Source: Streptomyces albus subsp. chlorinus (GTDB taxonomy: Bacteria; Actinomycetota; Actinomycetes; Streptomycetales; Streptomycetaceae). From it: a stretch of 64,000 nt of DNA. Under the pieces are notes generated by a model. That model saw only the letters and a program-made list of their open reading frames with translations, did no database searches and was not told the origin of the DNA. Below, piece after piece: positions 1-9,580 of the stretch; within the stretch, counting starts at the first letter, position 1; each line of letters starts with the position of its first letter. The DNA is taken from contig NZ_VJOK01000001.1 in the NCBI RefSeq assembly GCF_013302895.1, positions 3,312,447 through 3,376,446 of the forward strand, in the 5' to 3' direction. A program made the translations under genes and the position numbers.

Positions 1-117
1 CCCCCCCCCGGCCAAGCAGCCCGCCCCCGCCAAGCGGCCGGCCCCGCCAGGCAGCCTGCCCCCGCGCCGGTCGGACCGGCCCCCGTCGCCGTGTCGGCCG
101 TCCGGCCGGAGTCGCGG

Positions 118-822
118 TCAGGCGTCATCCAGGGAGCGGCGCCACTGGTGGACGGCGGCGGGGTCCACGGGGGCGTGCCAGCCCTGGGGGCGGGCGGCGG
201 AGCCGATGTGGAAGGCGGTGACGCCGGCCCGGAGGAGACCGGGGACGTGCGGGAGGGTGAGTCCGCCGCCGACGAGGAGCCGGGGGCTGTACCCGGGTTC
301 GCCCGCCGCGGTGCGGGCGGCCTCGGAGAGGAGGACGTCGTAGCCGTCGGTGACGCCGTCCGCCGAGCCGGCGGTGAGGTAGGCGTCGAGGCCGGGCACG
401 TCGGCGAGCTGCTTGCGGAGGGCGTCGCGGTCGGCGGCCCGGTCGATCGCGCGGTGGAACGTCCACGGGCACCCGGCGACGGCACCGGCCACCGCTTCGA
501 CGGCCCGCAGGTCCACCTGGCCGGCGTCGTCGAGGAAGCCGAGGACGAACTCCTCGGCGCCCTCGGCCCGCAACTCCTCCGCCCGCGCGCACAGCCGCTC
601 GATCCCGGCGTCGCCTCCGGCGTGGAAGCCGTCGGTGAGCCGCAGCATCACCCGGCAGGGGATGTCGACGGCCTCCCGGACGGCGGCGACGGTCCGGCGG
701 GAGGGGCTGAGCCCGTCGGCCGCGATGTCGGCGACTACCTCAAGGCGGTCGGCCCCTCCGGCCTCCGCGGCGGCCGCGTCCTCCGCGCTGAGCGCGATCA
801 CCTCAAGAATTGGTCTAGACAT
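118..822 (-). CDS. cutC: CutC family protein (copper homeostasis protein CutC)
   Basis: The predicted 234-residue protein is a single TIM-barrel CutC domain. It opens MSRPILEVIALS, has the family segments ADRLEVVADIAADGLSPS near the N-terminus and FHRAID in the middle, and ends in a LLVGGGLT segment. CutC proteins were linked genetically to copper tolerance, but their biochemical activity is not settled. I start at the ATG at 822 because the family begins with this ILEV strand; the frame continues upstream for 46 further codons with no conservation expected. It is transcribed divergently from the HD hydrolase at 902, leaving about 80 bases for both promoters. A DasR-like palindrome covers the start codon. 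Confidence 0.9.
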   Translation of the reverse strand: MSRPILEVIALSAEDAAAAEAGGADRLEVVADIAADGLSPSRRTVAAVREAVDIPCRVMLRLTDGFHAGGDAGIERLCARAEELRAEGAEEFVLGFLDDAGQVDLRAVEAVAGAVAGCPWTFHRAIDRAADRDALRKQLADVPGLDAYLTAGSADGVTDGYDVLLSEAARTAAGEPGYSPRLLVGGGLTLPHVPGLLRAGVTAFHIGSAARPQGWHAPVDPAAVHQWRRSLDDA

Positions 823-824
823 AT
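809..824. promoter_or_regulatory. candidate DasR-type (dre) operator over the cutC start codon
   Basis: The 16 bases match 12 of 16 positions of the DasR consensus ACTGGTCTAGACCACT and contain its core TGGTCTAGAC intact. The site overlaps the ATG of cutC, so binding would block initiation. TCTAGA is rare in DNA this GC-rich, but the site also encodes Met-Ser-Arg-Pro, so chance is possible. Regulation is inferred. Confidence 0.35.
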
Positions 825-901
825 CGCACAGACTGCCATACGGCGGGAACCGCCGGAAGACGCCGATCACCTGGTGGACCGTTTCGGACCACAATGGAGG
901 G

Positions 902-1642
902 ATGGTGACGACGGAAACCCCCGGCGGCGCACCGGACGAGGACGCCGCGGGCCTCCTCACGCGCTGGACGACGCTCCTGCTCGACGCCCGCGAGGGCGCC
1001 GAGGGGCCCGACCCCGCCCCGTACGGCCGAGACCTCCTCCGCCGCTGGGCCGAGCCCCACCGCCGCTACCACACGACCGCCCACCTGCGTGCCGTCCTCG
1101 ACCGCGTCGACGAACTGGTCGCGCGGTACGACGAGTCGGCCGTAGCGGAACCGGAACCGGAACCGAACCCGGAACCAGAAACGGAACCCCAACCGGACCC
1201 GGCCGCCGTCCGGCTCGCCGCCTGGTTCCACGACGCCGTCTACCGTCCCGACCGCAGCGAGAACGAGGAGCGCAGCGCCCGGCTGGCCGAACGCGCGCTG
1301 CCGGAGGCCGGCGTCCCCGCGGCGCGCACGGCGGAGGTGGCCCGGCTCGTCCGGCTCACGGTCACGCACGACCCCGCACCGGACGATGTCAACGGCGCAC
1401 TGCTGTGCGACGCCGACCTCGCCGTCCTGGCGGGCTCGCCCGAGCAGTACGCGCACTACGCCGCCGAGGTCCGCCAGGAGTACGGCTTCGTTCCCGACGC
1501 CGCCTTCCGCGAGGGCCGCGCCGACGTGCTGCGCCAACTGCTCGCGCTGCCCGTGCTCTTCCGCACCCCCTACGCCCGGTCCCGGTGGGAGGCCACGGCC
1601 CGCCACAATCTGACAACGGAACTGGAACTGCTCGGCGGGTAG
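902..1642 (+). CDS. HD-superfamily metal-dependent phosphohydrolase (COG4339-like)
   Basis: A 246-residue protein with the spaced HD-domain ligands: a His in the HRRYHTTAHL segment, the HD pair in AWFHDAVYR, and a later Asp in LLCDADLAVL. This pattern fits the COG4339 group of predicted metal-dependent phosphohydrolases, whose substrates are unknown. Between the first His region and the HD pair lies an acidic Glu-Pro repeat of about 20 residues that looks like local repeat expansion. The ATG at 902 follows GGAGG closely. The gene diverges from cutC and is followed by the exporter at 1700. Confidence 0.82.
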   Translation: MVTTETPGGAPDEDAAGLLTRWTTLLLDAREGAEGPDPAPYGRDLLRRWAEPHRRYHTTAHLRAVLDRVDELVARYDESAVAEPEPEPNPEPETEPQPDPAAVRLAAWFHDAVYRPDRSENEERSARLAERALPEAGVPAARTAEVARLVRLTVTHDPAPDDVNGALLCDADLAVLAGSPEQYAHYAAEVRQEYGFVPDAAFREGRADVLRQLLALPVLFRTPYARSRWEATARHNLTTELELLGG

Positions 1643-1699
1643 CGGGAGCCGGGAGCGGCGGGTAGCGGAGCCGGGAATGAAGCAGGCGGGGGGCTGGTT

Positions 1700-2959
1700 G
1701 TGGACGGCATGCCTGCCGATCACCTGACCGACAAGCCGTCCGCCACTCGTGTCCCGCTTTCTGTCTACATATTGGGACTCTCCGTCTTCGCGCTCGGAAC
1801 CTCCGAGTTCATGCTCTCCGGCATCCTGCAACCCCTCGCCCGGGACCTGGGGGTGTCGATCCCCAAAGCGGGGTTGCTGGTGTCCGCGTTCGCCGTGGGC
1901 ATGGTGGTGGGGGCGCCGGTGCTGGCGGCCGCCACACTGCGGCTGCCCCGGCGTACGACGCTGATCGGCCTGCTCGCGGTGTTCATGCTGGGGCAGGTCG
2001 CGGGCGCGCTCGCCCCCAGCTACGAGGTGCTGTTCGCCTCCCGCGTCGTCAGCGCCCTGGCCTGCGCGGGGTTCTGGGCCGTGGGCGCGGCGGTCGCCGT
2101 CTCGCTCGTCCCCCAGGACGCCCGGGCCCGCGCCATGGCGATCATGGTGGGCGGGCTGAGCATCGCCAACATCGCAGGCGTGCCCGCCGGTTCGTTCCTG
2201 GGCCAGCAGGCCGGATGGCGCTCGGCGTTCTGGGCGGTGGCCGGGCTTGCGGCCGTCGGCCTGGTGGGAGTGGTGGCCCTGGTGCCGCGCACCGCCGTAC
2301 CGACCGGTGACCAGGCCCCCAACCTCCGCCGTGAGCTGCGTATCTACCGCGACAAGCAGGTCTGGCTCGCGCTGGTGACCATCGCCCTGAACGCCGGTGC
2401 CGTCTTCGCGCTCTTCTCCTACCTCGCACCGCTGCTCACCGATGTGGCGGGGCTGCCCGAGAGCTGGGTGCCGAGCGTGCTGGCGCTGTTCGGCGTCGGC
2501 GGGCTGATCGGCACCGTGATCGGCGGCCGGATCGCGGACGCGCACCTGTTCGGCACCATGTACGGCGGCATCGCCGCCTCCACGACCGTACTGGCCCTGC
2601 TGGCGCTGCTGGCCGAGTACCGCTTCGCGGCGATCGCGCTCGCCCTGATGCTCGGGGTGACGGCCTTCACCACCGCCCCCGCCCTCAACGCCCGGATGTT
2701 CAACGCCGCCAACGCGGCCCCCACCCTGGCCGGGGCCACCACCACGGCCTCGTTCAACATCGGCAACACGGTGGGCCCCTGGCTCGGCGGCCTGGCCATC
2801 TCCGCCGGGTGGGGCTACGCGGCGGTCGCCTGGGTCGGCGCGGCCATGGCGGCGGCCGGCGTGGTGACGACGGCCGTGTCCTCCCGGGTGCACGCCCGCT
2901 CCCGCGTGGTCGCCACGTCCGGGACCGGCGTACGGGAACGGGAGCACGCCGGGGCGTGA
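1700..2959 (+). CDS. MFS exporter, Cmx/CmlR-like (DHA1 family)
   Basis: A 419-residue membrane protein with about 12 hydrophobic segments. The opening PLSVYILGLSVFALGTSEFM and the following SAFAVGMVVGAP block are typical of the Cmx/CmlR chloramphenicol-efflux branch of the DHA1 major facilitator family, as is the LPRRTT loop after TM2. Substrate cannot be assigned from sequence; many paralogues of this branch have no tested drug. The start is GTG at 1700; an in-frame ATG at 1709 is an alternative. The C-terminal tail (SRVHARSRVV onwards) is hydrophilic. Downstream is the 17-bp repeat array carrying the insertion sequence. Confidence 0.85.
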   Translation: MDGMPADHLTDKPSATRVPLSVYILGLSVFALGTSEFMLSGILQPLARDLGVSIPKAGLLVSAFAVGMVVGAPVLAAATLRLPRRTTLIGLLAVFMLGQVAGALAPSYEVLFASRVVSALACAGFWAVGAAVAVSLVPQDARARAMAIMVGGLSIANIAGVPAGSFLGQQAGWRSAFWAVAGLAAVGLVGVVALVPRTAVPTGDQAPNLRRELRIYRDKQVWLALVTIALNAGAVFALFSYLAPLLTDVAGLPESWVPSVLALFGVGGLIGTVIGGRIADAHLFGTMYGGIAASTTVLALLALLAEYRFAAIALALMLGVTAFTTAPALNARMFNAANAAPTLAGATTTASFNIGNTVGPWLGGLAISAGWGYAAVAWVGAAMAAAGVVTTAVSSRVHARSRVVATSGTGVREREHAGA

Positions 2960-2980
2960 GGGCCCGGTCCCGGGGGCGGA

Positions 2981-3142
2981 CCTGAGCACTTGTGAAGCCT
3001 CAGCACGTGTGGAGCCTCAGAGCTGTGAAACCTCAGTATTCGCGCAAAGGCTCCAGCACGTGGGCGGCTCACCGCTTGTGGCGCCTCACCGCTTGTGGCG
3101 CCTCAGCGCTTGTGCGGCCACAGCACTGGGGCGGCTCAGCCC
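2981..3142. repeat. degenerate 17-bp tandem repeat array (left part)
   Basis: About nine to ten diverged copies of a 17-base unit resembling CCTCAGCGCTTGTGGCG fill the gap after the exporter gene. The array resumes at 4540-4575 on the other side of the insertion sequence, overlapping the 3' end of the DUF4031 gene. Removing the element and one CTAG restores an exact 17-base unit, so the element landed inside the array. Confidence 0.85.
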
Positions 3143-3145
3143 TAG

Positions 3146-4535
3146 TACTCCAGTCAGAAATCGTTGCCTGAGCTGGTTCTTCTTCGGTAGTGGCAGCGGC
3201 GGGCAGTCGCTTGGTGTTGTCTGCGCCAGAGGGACCAGTTCAGGGCGTGGATGACTGCTCCGGTGCGGGGTGTGGGGCGGGGCAGAAGAGTGTCCAGGAG
3301 TCTGCGGATCTCTGCCACTGTGAAGCGGATGGTGCTGGTGGGGTCGTTTCTGCGGCCCCCCTTTCGGTGGTCTGGGCCGCGACGGCAGACAGAAACGCGT
3401 GGGCGAGCATGGTCAGGGTGATGTGGCGGTACCAGCCCGGATAGCGGCGGACCTCGTACTGGTCGAGGCCGCATTCGTTCTTGGCGGCTTGGAAGGCTTC
3501 CTCGATCGCCCAGCGCGAGCCGCCGATTCGGACCAGGTCAGCAACGCTGGTGCCGTTGGGGGCGTAGGCGAGGTAGTAGGCGATCTCGTCCGGGCGGGCC
3601 ATGCTGCGGCGGCCCAGTACCCACCGCTCGTGGGTGGGCCGGTCGCCGTCGAAGGCGCCGATCGCCGGCAGGCGTGCGGCGGCCCAGTCGTAGAGGCGCG
3701 GGCCTTTGGCACCGTCGCCGCAGGAGTGGCGTTCCCATGCCTCGCCGGGGGCATCAGCGATGGCCTGGTCGATACGGCCGAAGGGAGCGTGCAGTTGCTG
3801 TGACTTCGGCACGGCCAGGACGTAGCCGATCCCGGCTTCTTCCAGGGTGCGGCGCATGCGCCATTCCTGTCCGTAGGCGCAGTCGCCCGTCACCCAGGCG
3901 ACCGGCAGGCGTGAGGCCAGCGCCCGCAGGATCATCGCGCGGGCCAGCTCGCCCTTGGTCGCAAAACCGCGACTGCCAGGGACCTTCGCCGCCCGGCACC
4001 GCTCCGCATCCGAGATCCAGGACTTCGGCAGATACAGCTCCCGGTCCACCAGCGCTCTGCCCTTGGCCGAGGCATAGGCGGCGAAGACTCCGATCTGGCA
4101 GTTCTCCGTCCGGCCGGCCGTACCCGAGTACTGCCTTTGCACCCCAGCGGACGTGGTGCCCTTCTTGAGGAAGCCGGTGTCGTCCACGATCAGGACCCCG
4201 TCCGGGGCGCCGAGGCGCTCGGCGACGTACTGCTGCAGGTCGTCACGGACCGCATCGACGTCCCAGGCCGCACCGTTCAGCAGATGCTGGAAGCCTGCTG
4301 GCCCGCGGTGACCTGCGTACTCGGCGAGCTGCCAGCCGTTCTTCCGCTCCACCGGAGCCAGCAGACCACGCACGTAGTCCCGCATCCGCCACCGCAGATC
4401 CACCCTTGAGAACCGGCCCGCAACCCGCGCGAACACCGACTCCAACTCCGCAGCCCACAAGCAGGCATCATCCATTCCCACCATGTCCAGCACAACGAAA
4501 CCGACCAGCTCAGGCAACGATTTCTGACTGGAGTA
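3146..4535. mobile_element. IS701-family insertion sequence, 1390 bp
   Basis: The ends are perfect 31-bp inverted repeats (3146-3176 and 4505-4535, beginning TACTCCAGTCAG inward). They are flanked on both sides by CTAG (3142-3145 and 4536-4539), a 4-bp target duplication of the YTAR type I recall for IS701 relatives. The single gene inside is a transposase on the minus strand. Perfect ends and intact duplication indicate recent insertion. The stop codon of the alternative C-terminal frame (3154) lies inside the left inverted repeat, as expected for a compact full-length element. Confidence 0.93.
3240..4484 (-). CDS. IS701-family transposase, C-terminus split by a frameshift
   Basis: The frame encodes a DDE transposase of the IS701 type: a helical DNA-binding N-terminus, then LIVDDTGFLKKG (first Asp region), WVTGDCAYGQ (second Asp) and the SRWAIEEAFQAAKNECGLDQYEVR segment holding the catalytic Glu. 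The expected C-terminal helix, reading TIRFTVAEIRRLLDTLL and ending in RRCHYRRR, is in the minus-one frame and runs to a stop at 3154. The two frames meet at a six-C run (3356-3361). Either one base was lost from a seven-base tract, or ribosomes slip there. Start options are ATG 4484, ATG 4475, or a TTG at 4517 inside the inverted repeat. Confidence 0.88.
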   Translation of the reverse strand: MVGMDDACLWAAELESVFARVAGRFSRVDLRWRMRDYVRGLLAPVERKNGWQLAEYAGHRGPAGFQHLLNGAAWDVDAVRDDLQQYVAERLGAPDGVLIVDDTGFLKKGTTSAGVQRQYSGTAGRTENCQIGVFAAYASAKGRALVDRELYLPKSWISDAERCRAAKVPGSRGFATKGELARAMILRALASRLPVAWVTGDCAYGQEWRMRRTLEEAGIGYVLAVPKSQQLHAPFGRIDQAIADAPGEAWERHSCGDGAKGPRLYDWAAARLPAIGAFDGDRPTHERWVLGRRSMARPDEIAYYLAYAPNGTSVADLVRIGGSRWAIEEAFQAAKNECGLDQYEVRRYPGWYRHITLTMLAHAFLSAVAAQTTERGAAETTPPAPSASQWQRSADSWTLFCPAPHPAPEQSSTP

Positions 4536-4546
4536 CTAGTGGGGCC

Positions 4547-4804
4547 TCAGCGTTTGCGGCGCCTCAGGCCCGCCTCCGTCAGCCGGCGCAGCAGTTCTTT
4601 GGAGCCGACCTCGACGGCTCCGGCCCGTACGGCGGCGTCGTACCGTCCGGACGGTATGTCGTAGTGGTCCCCGTCGAAGGCCCGCCGCGGACAGCCAAGG
4701 CCCGCCGCGAAGGCGTGCAGTTCCTCGTACGAGGTGTCGCTCACCAGGTGCGACCACATCCGCCCGTGCCCCGGCCAGATCGGCGGATCGATGTAGACCG
4801 TCAT
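4547..4804 (-). CDS. DUF4031 domain-containing protein
   Basis: A complete 85-residue protein opening MTVYIDPPIWPGHGRMWSHL, the hallmark of DUF4031. HLVSDTSYEELHAFA and the FDGDHYDIP segment follow. The family is small and of unknown function; the short length is normal for it. It lies 31 bases downstream of, and in the same direction as, the gene at 4836-5246, probably as one operon. Its last codons (LRRRKR) overlap the 17-bp repeat array, so the array may have grown from this gene's 3' end. Confidence 0.85.
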   Translation of the reverse strand: MTVYIDPPIWPGHGRMWSHLVSDTSYEELHAFAAGLGCPRRAFDGDHYDIPSGRYDAAVRAGAVEVGSKELLRRLTEAGLRRRKR

Positions 4805-4835
4805 CGCCGTCCGCCCGGGGGCACGCGCCGCGCGC

Positions 4836-5246
4836 TCACAGCTTGCCGCCCAGGTAGCCCACCCGGGCGACCACCGTCGAGGTCTTTCCGCAGACCCAGT
4901 GCGGTTCCTCGCCCAGTTCGGGTTCGACCTCCAGGGCGTGGAGGTCCGCGCCGACGCACACCGGGCAGACGGGCCACCGGCCGTACCGTTCGAGCAGCGC
5001 GTCCTGGACGTCCTGCGCGACCAGGCCGTCCACGTACGAGACGCCCTCGGGCCACTGCCCCACCCACCACCGGCGGTGGGTGACCGACTCCTCGACCAGC
5101 GAGACGATGTCGGCGCGCGCCACGTCGCTCGCCTCCAGGTCGGCGAGGATCAGCGCGCGGGCGGCGTGCAGGGCGCGTTCCAGTTCGTCCTGGTGCCGGG
5201 CCTCGTCGGGCGGGCCCGCACCGGGTGCGGAGTCTCGAGGTTCCAT
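4836..5246 (-). CDS. conserved hypothetical protein with CPVC motif
   Basis: A 136-residue soluble protein that I cannot assign to a characterised family. Residues 15-60 are helical and acidic. A central WWVGQWPEGVSYVDGLVAQDVQDALL segment follows, then a small Cys-containing end (RWPVCPVC and later HWVCGK) that could be part of a zinc site with three visible Cys. The ATG at 5246 follows GGAGGT closely. It is divergent from the MurR-type regulator at 5373 and precedes the DUF4031 gene in the same direction. Confidence 0.75.
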   Translation of the reverse strand: MEPRDSAPGAGPPDEARHQDELERALHAARALILADLEASDVARADIVSLVEESVTHRRWWVGQWPEGVSYVDGLVAQDVQDALLERYGRWPVCPVCVGADLHALEVEPELGEEPHWVCGKTSTVVARVGYLGGKL

Positions 5247-5337
5247 ACCTCCATTGCACCACTGCCGCCCCGGGCGGCTCACAGCTCGCGACCGCCCGCG
5301 CTCCCGGCCGGCGGGCCGCCAAGTGCCGCACAAAGCA

Positions 5338-5367
5338 TTGACGGACAGGCGAATCGAAAATATCTTC
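5338..5367 (+). promoter_or_regulatory. promoter and candidate operator of the MurNAc regulator gene
   Basis: TTGACG (5338-5343), 17 bases and TATCTT (5361-5366) form a good vegetative promoter for the regulator at 5373. The -10 lies inside an imperfect palindrome GAAAATATCTTC (5356-5367, 10 of 12 positions symmetric), a plausible autoregulatory operator. The -10 is very close to the GTG start, so the transcript would have almost no leader. Confidence 0.55.
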
Positions 5368-5372
5368 CACCC

Positions 5373-6416
5373 GTGAGCAGCGACGTGAAGGAAACTTTCG
5401 CCTCCCGGCAGCCCGAGCGCCGTCCGCAGCCCGAGCACCCGACGCCACCCGAGCCCCGGCCGCAGTCCGGACCGGGGCCGCAGTCCGAGCCCCGGCCGCA
5501 GCCCGCCACGTCGCGGGTGCCGGGCCAGGCGCGTCCCGGGCCGACCGCTCTCGCGGCCAAGGTCCGCACCATGGCGCCGTCGATGACCCGTTCCATGCAG
5601 CGGGTGGCGGAGGCCGTCGCCGGCGACCCCGCCGGGTGCGCGCAACTCACCGTCACGGGCCTGGCCGAGCGCACCGGCACCAGCGAGGCCACCGTCGTGC
5701 GCACCTCGCGTCTGCTCGGCTATCCCGGCTACCGCGACCTGCGGCTGGCCCTCGCGGGCCTGGCCGCGCAGCAGGAGTCGGGCGCGGCCCCCGCCGTGAC
5801 CGCCGACATCGTCGTCGACGACCCGATCGCCGACGTGGTCGCCAAACTGGCCCTCGACGAGCAGCAGACCCTCGCCGACACCGCCGCCGCGCTCGACATC
5901 GCCCAGGTCGAGGCCGCCGTCGCCGCGATGGCGAGCGCGCGGCGCATCGACGTCTACGGCGTCGGCGCCTCGGGCCTGGTCAGCCAGGATCTGGCGCAGA
6001 AGCTGCTGCGCATCGGCATGGTCGCGCACAGCCATGCGGACCCGCACCTGGCCGTCACCAACGCCGTCCAGCTGCGGGCGGGCGACGTGGCACTCGCCAT
6101 CACCCACTCGGGGCGGACGGTGGACGTCATCGAACCGCTGCGGGTCGCCTTCGACCGGGGCGCGACCACCATCGCCCTCACCGGCCGCCCGGACGGCGAG
6201 GTCGCCCAGTACGCCGACCACGTCCTGACGACCTCCACCGCCCGTGAGAGCGAGCTGCGCCCGGCGGCGATGTCCAGCAGAACGAGCCAGCTGCTCGTCG
6301 TGGACTGCCTGTTCATAGGGGTGGCCCAGCGTACGTACGAGACGGCCGCGCCCGCGCTCTCGGCCTCGTACGAGGCGCTGGCACACCGGCACTCCCCCCG
6401 GCCCCGGGGCCGCTGA
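5373..6416 (+). CDS. murR: MurR/RpiR family transcriptional regulator (SIS domain)
   Basis: A 347-residue protein. A Pro/Gln-rich leader (residues 10-50) precedes an RpiR-type helix-turn-helix (GLAERTGTSEATVVRTSRLL, about residues 90-115), and a SIS sugar-phosphate-binding domain spans about 165-310 (VYGVGASGLV, THSGRTVDVIE). RpiR/MurR proteins sense phosphosugars; the adjacent murQ and PTS permease point to MurNAc-6-phosphate as ligand, which is inference. The start is GTG at 5373, close behind a promoter. The Pro-Gln-rich leader (repeats of PQSEPRPQ type) is longer than usual and looks repeat-expanded. Confidence 0.88.
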   Translation: MSSDVKETFASRQPERRPQPEHPTPPEPRPQSGPGPQSEPRPQPATSRVPGQARPGPTALAAKVRTMAPSMTRSMQRVAEAVAGDPAGCAQLTVTGLAERTGTSEATVVRTSRLLGYPGYRDLRLALAGLAAQQESGAAPAVTADIVVDDPIADVVAKLALDEQQTLADTAAALDIAQVEAAVAAMASARRIDVYGVGASGLVSQDLAQKLLRIGMVAHSHADPHLAVTNAVQLRAGDVALAITHSGRTVDVIEPLRVAFDRGATTIALTGRPDGEVAQYADHVLTTSTARESELRPAAMSSRTSQLLVVDCLFIGVAQRTYETAAPALSASYEALAHRHSPRPRGR

Positions 6417-6522
6417 AACCGGTCCGTCCCCTCCCCTCTCTCCCCTCCCCCCTCCTCTCCACTCCCATCCCTTCCCTTCTCGCCCTCGCCCTCCTCCCCG
6501 AGCCACAGGAAGCCGCCCCCCG

Positions 6523-7653
6523 ATGACGACGCCACAGCCGACCACCTCCCTCGACCCCGACCCCGAGCCCGGTCCGGAGGCCGGTTCCGCTTCCGGTCCG
6601 GAGGCCGGTTCCGAGCGCTACGACGCGCTGCGCCGGCAGCTGGACACCCTCACGACCGAGGCATTCCGCAGCGAGCTGGCGGAGATCGACCGGCTGCCCA
6701 CGCTGGAGATCGCGAGGATCATGAACGGTGAGGACAGCACCGTTCCCACCGCCGTCGCCGCCCGGCTGCCGCAGATCGCCGCCGCGATCGACGCCATCGC
6801 GGCACGGATGGCACGCGGCGGTCGCCTCCTGTACGCGGGCGCGGGCACGGCCGGCCGCCTGGGGGTGCTGGACGCCAGTGAGTGCCCGCCCACCTTCAAC
6901 ACCGCTCCGGGCCAGGTCACCGGGGTGATCGCGGGCGGTCCCGGCGCGATGGTCACCTCGGTCGAGGGCGCCGAGGACAGCGCCGAGACGGCCGCGGCCG
7001 ACCTGGACGCGCTCGGGCTGTCCGCCGACGACTCGGTGGTCGGCATCTCCGCCTCCGGCCGGACGCCCTACGCCGTCGGCGCCGTCACCCATGCCCGCGC
7101 CCGCGGGGCGCTCACCGTGGGGCTGGCCTGCAACGAGGGCTCGGCGCTCGCGGCCGCCGCCGAACACGGCATCGAGGTCGTGGTCGGGCCGGAGCTGCTG
7201 ACCGGCTCGACCCGGCTCAAGGCCGGCACGGCACAGAAGCTCGTCCTCAACATGCTCTCCACCATCACCATGATCCGGCTGGGCAAGACCTACGGGAATC
7301 TGATGGTGGACCTGCGCGCCTCGAACGAGAAGCTGCGGGCACGCTCCCGGCGGATCGTCGCCCTGGCGACGGGCGCGCCGGACGACGAGATCGAAACCGC
7401 GCTGGCGGCGACCGACGGCGAGGTCAAGGCCGCGATCCTCACCCTGCTGGGCGGGGTCGACGGTCCGACGGCGGAACGGTTGCTGGCCGCGTCGCACGGG
7501 CACCTGCGGGCGGCACTGGCTGCCGCCACGGACGCCTCGGGTACCTCGGGTACCTCGGGTACCTCGGGCACTTCGAGCACTTCGGATGCCCCGAGCACTT
7601 CGGACGCCTCGAGCGCCTCTGGCGCCTCTGACACATCGGACCGTGACGCCTGA
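6523..7653 (+). CDS. murQ: N-acetylmuramic acid 6-phosphate etherase MurQ
   Basis: MurQ cleaves the lactyl ether of MurNAc-6-phosphate to GlcNAc-6-phosphate and D-lactate during wall recycling. The 376-residue protein has the family blocks [22 protein letters not shown] (glycine-rich sugar-phosphate loop with the catalytic Glu), [10 protein letters not shown] and [16 protein letters not shown]. The enzyme proper is about residues 25-335, the usual size. It is extended by a C-terminal Ser-Thr-Gly-Ala tail made by a 9-base repeat (SGT repeated from 7535), and has a short Pro-Glu-Gly N-terminal repeat. It sits between the regulator and the PTS permease, 106 bases after a C/T-rich gap. Confidence 0.93.
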   Translation: MTTPQPTTSLDPDPEPGPEAGSASGPEAGSERYDALRRQLDTLTTEAFRSELAEIDRLPTLEIARIMNGEDSTVPTAVAARLPQIAAAIDAIAARMARGGRLLYAGAGTAGRLGVLDASECPPTFNTAPGQVTGVIAGGPGAMVTSVEGAEDSAETAAADLDALGLSADDSVVGISASGRTPYAVGAVTHARARGALTVGLACNEGSALAAAAEHGIEVVVGPELLTGSTRLKAGTAQKLVLNMLSTITMIRLGKTYGNLMVDLRASNEKLRARSRRIVALATGAPDDEIETALAATDGEVKAAILTLLGGVDGPTAERLLAASHGHLRAALAAATDASGTSGTSGTSGTSSTSDAPSTSDASSASGASDTSDRDA

Positions 7654-7727
7654 ACCGCACGCACCACCCGGCCCACCCGCCACCCCCGACCGCACCATGG
7701 CACCACTCAAAGAAGAGCGACTGCACC

Positions 7728-9491
<1,764 letters not shown>

Positions 9492-9498
9492 GCCGGCC

Positions 9499-9530
9499 GG
9501 GGCCCGGGCCCTTCAGCGGACCCGGGCCCC
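9499..9530 (+). terminator. hairpin terminator of the MurNAc operon
   Basis: Perfect 10-bp arms GGGGCCCGGG / CCCGGGCCCC with a 12-base loop lie 7 bases after the permease stop. There is no U-tract, as is common in actinomycetes. Confidence 0.75.
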
Positions 9531-9538
9531 CTCGGGCG

Positions 9539-9580
9539 GTCAGCCGTCAACCGTCAGCCGTCAGCCGTCAGCCGTCAGCA
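9539..9580. repeat. 7-bp tandem repeat (CCGTCAG)
   Basis: Six near-perfect copies of GTCAGCC run between the operon terminator and the 3' end of the convergent exporter gene, overlapping its stop codon. The array appears to be a slippage product. Confidence 0.85.

Noticed and set aside
91..1665. Long plus-strand open frame (524 codons) across cutC and the HD gene
   Set aside because: It runs antisense through cutC and out of frame through the HD gene; GC-rich codons remove stops. The protein is Gly/Arg/Pro-rich with no domain, while the other strands give clear families.
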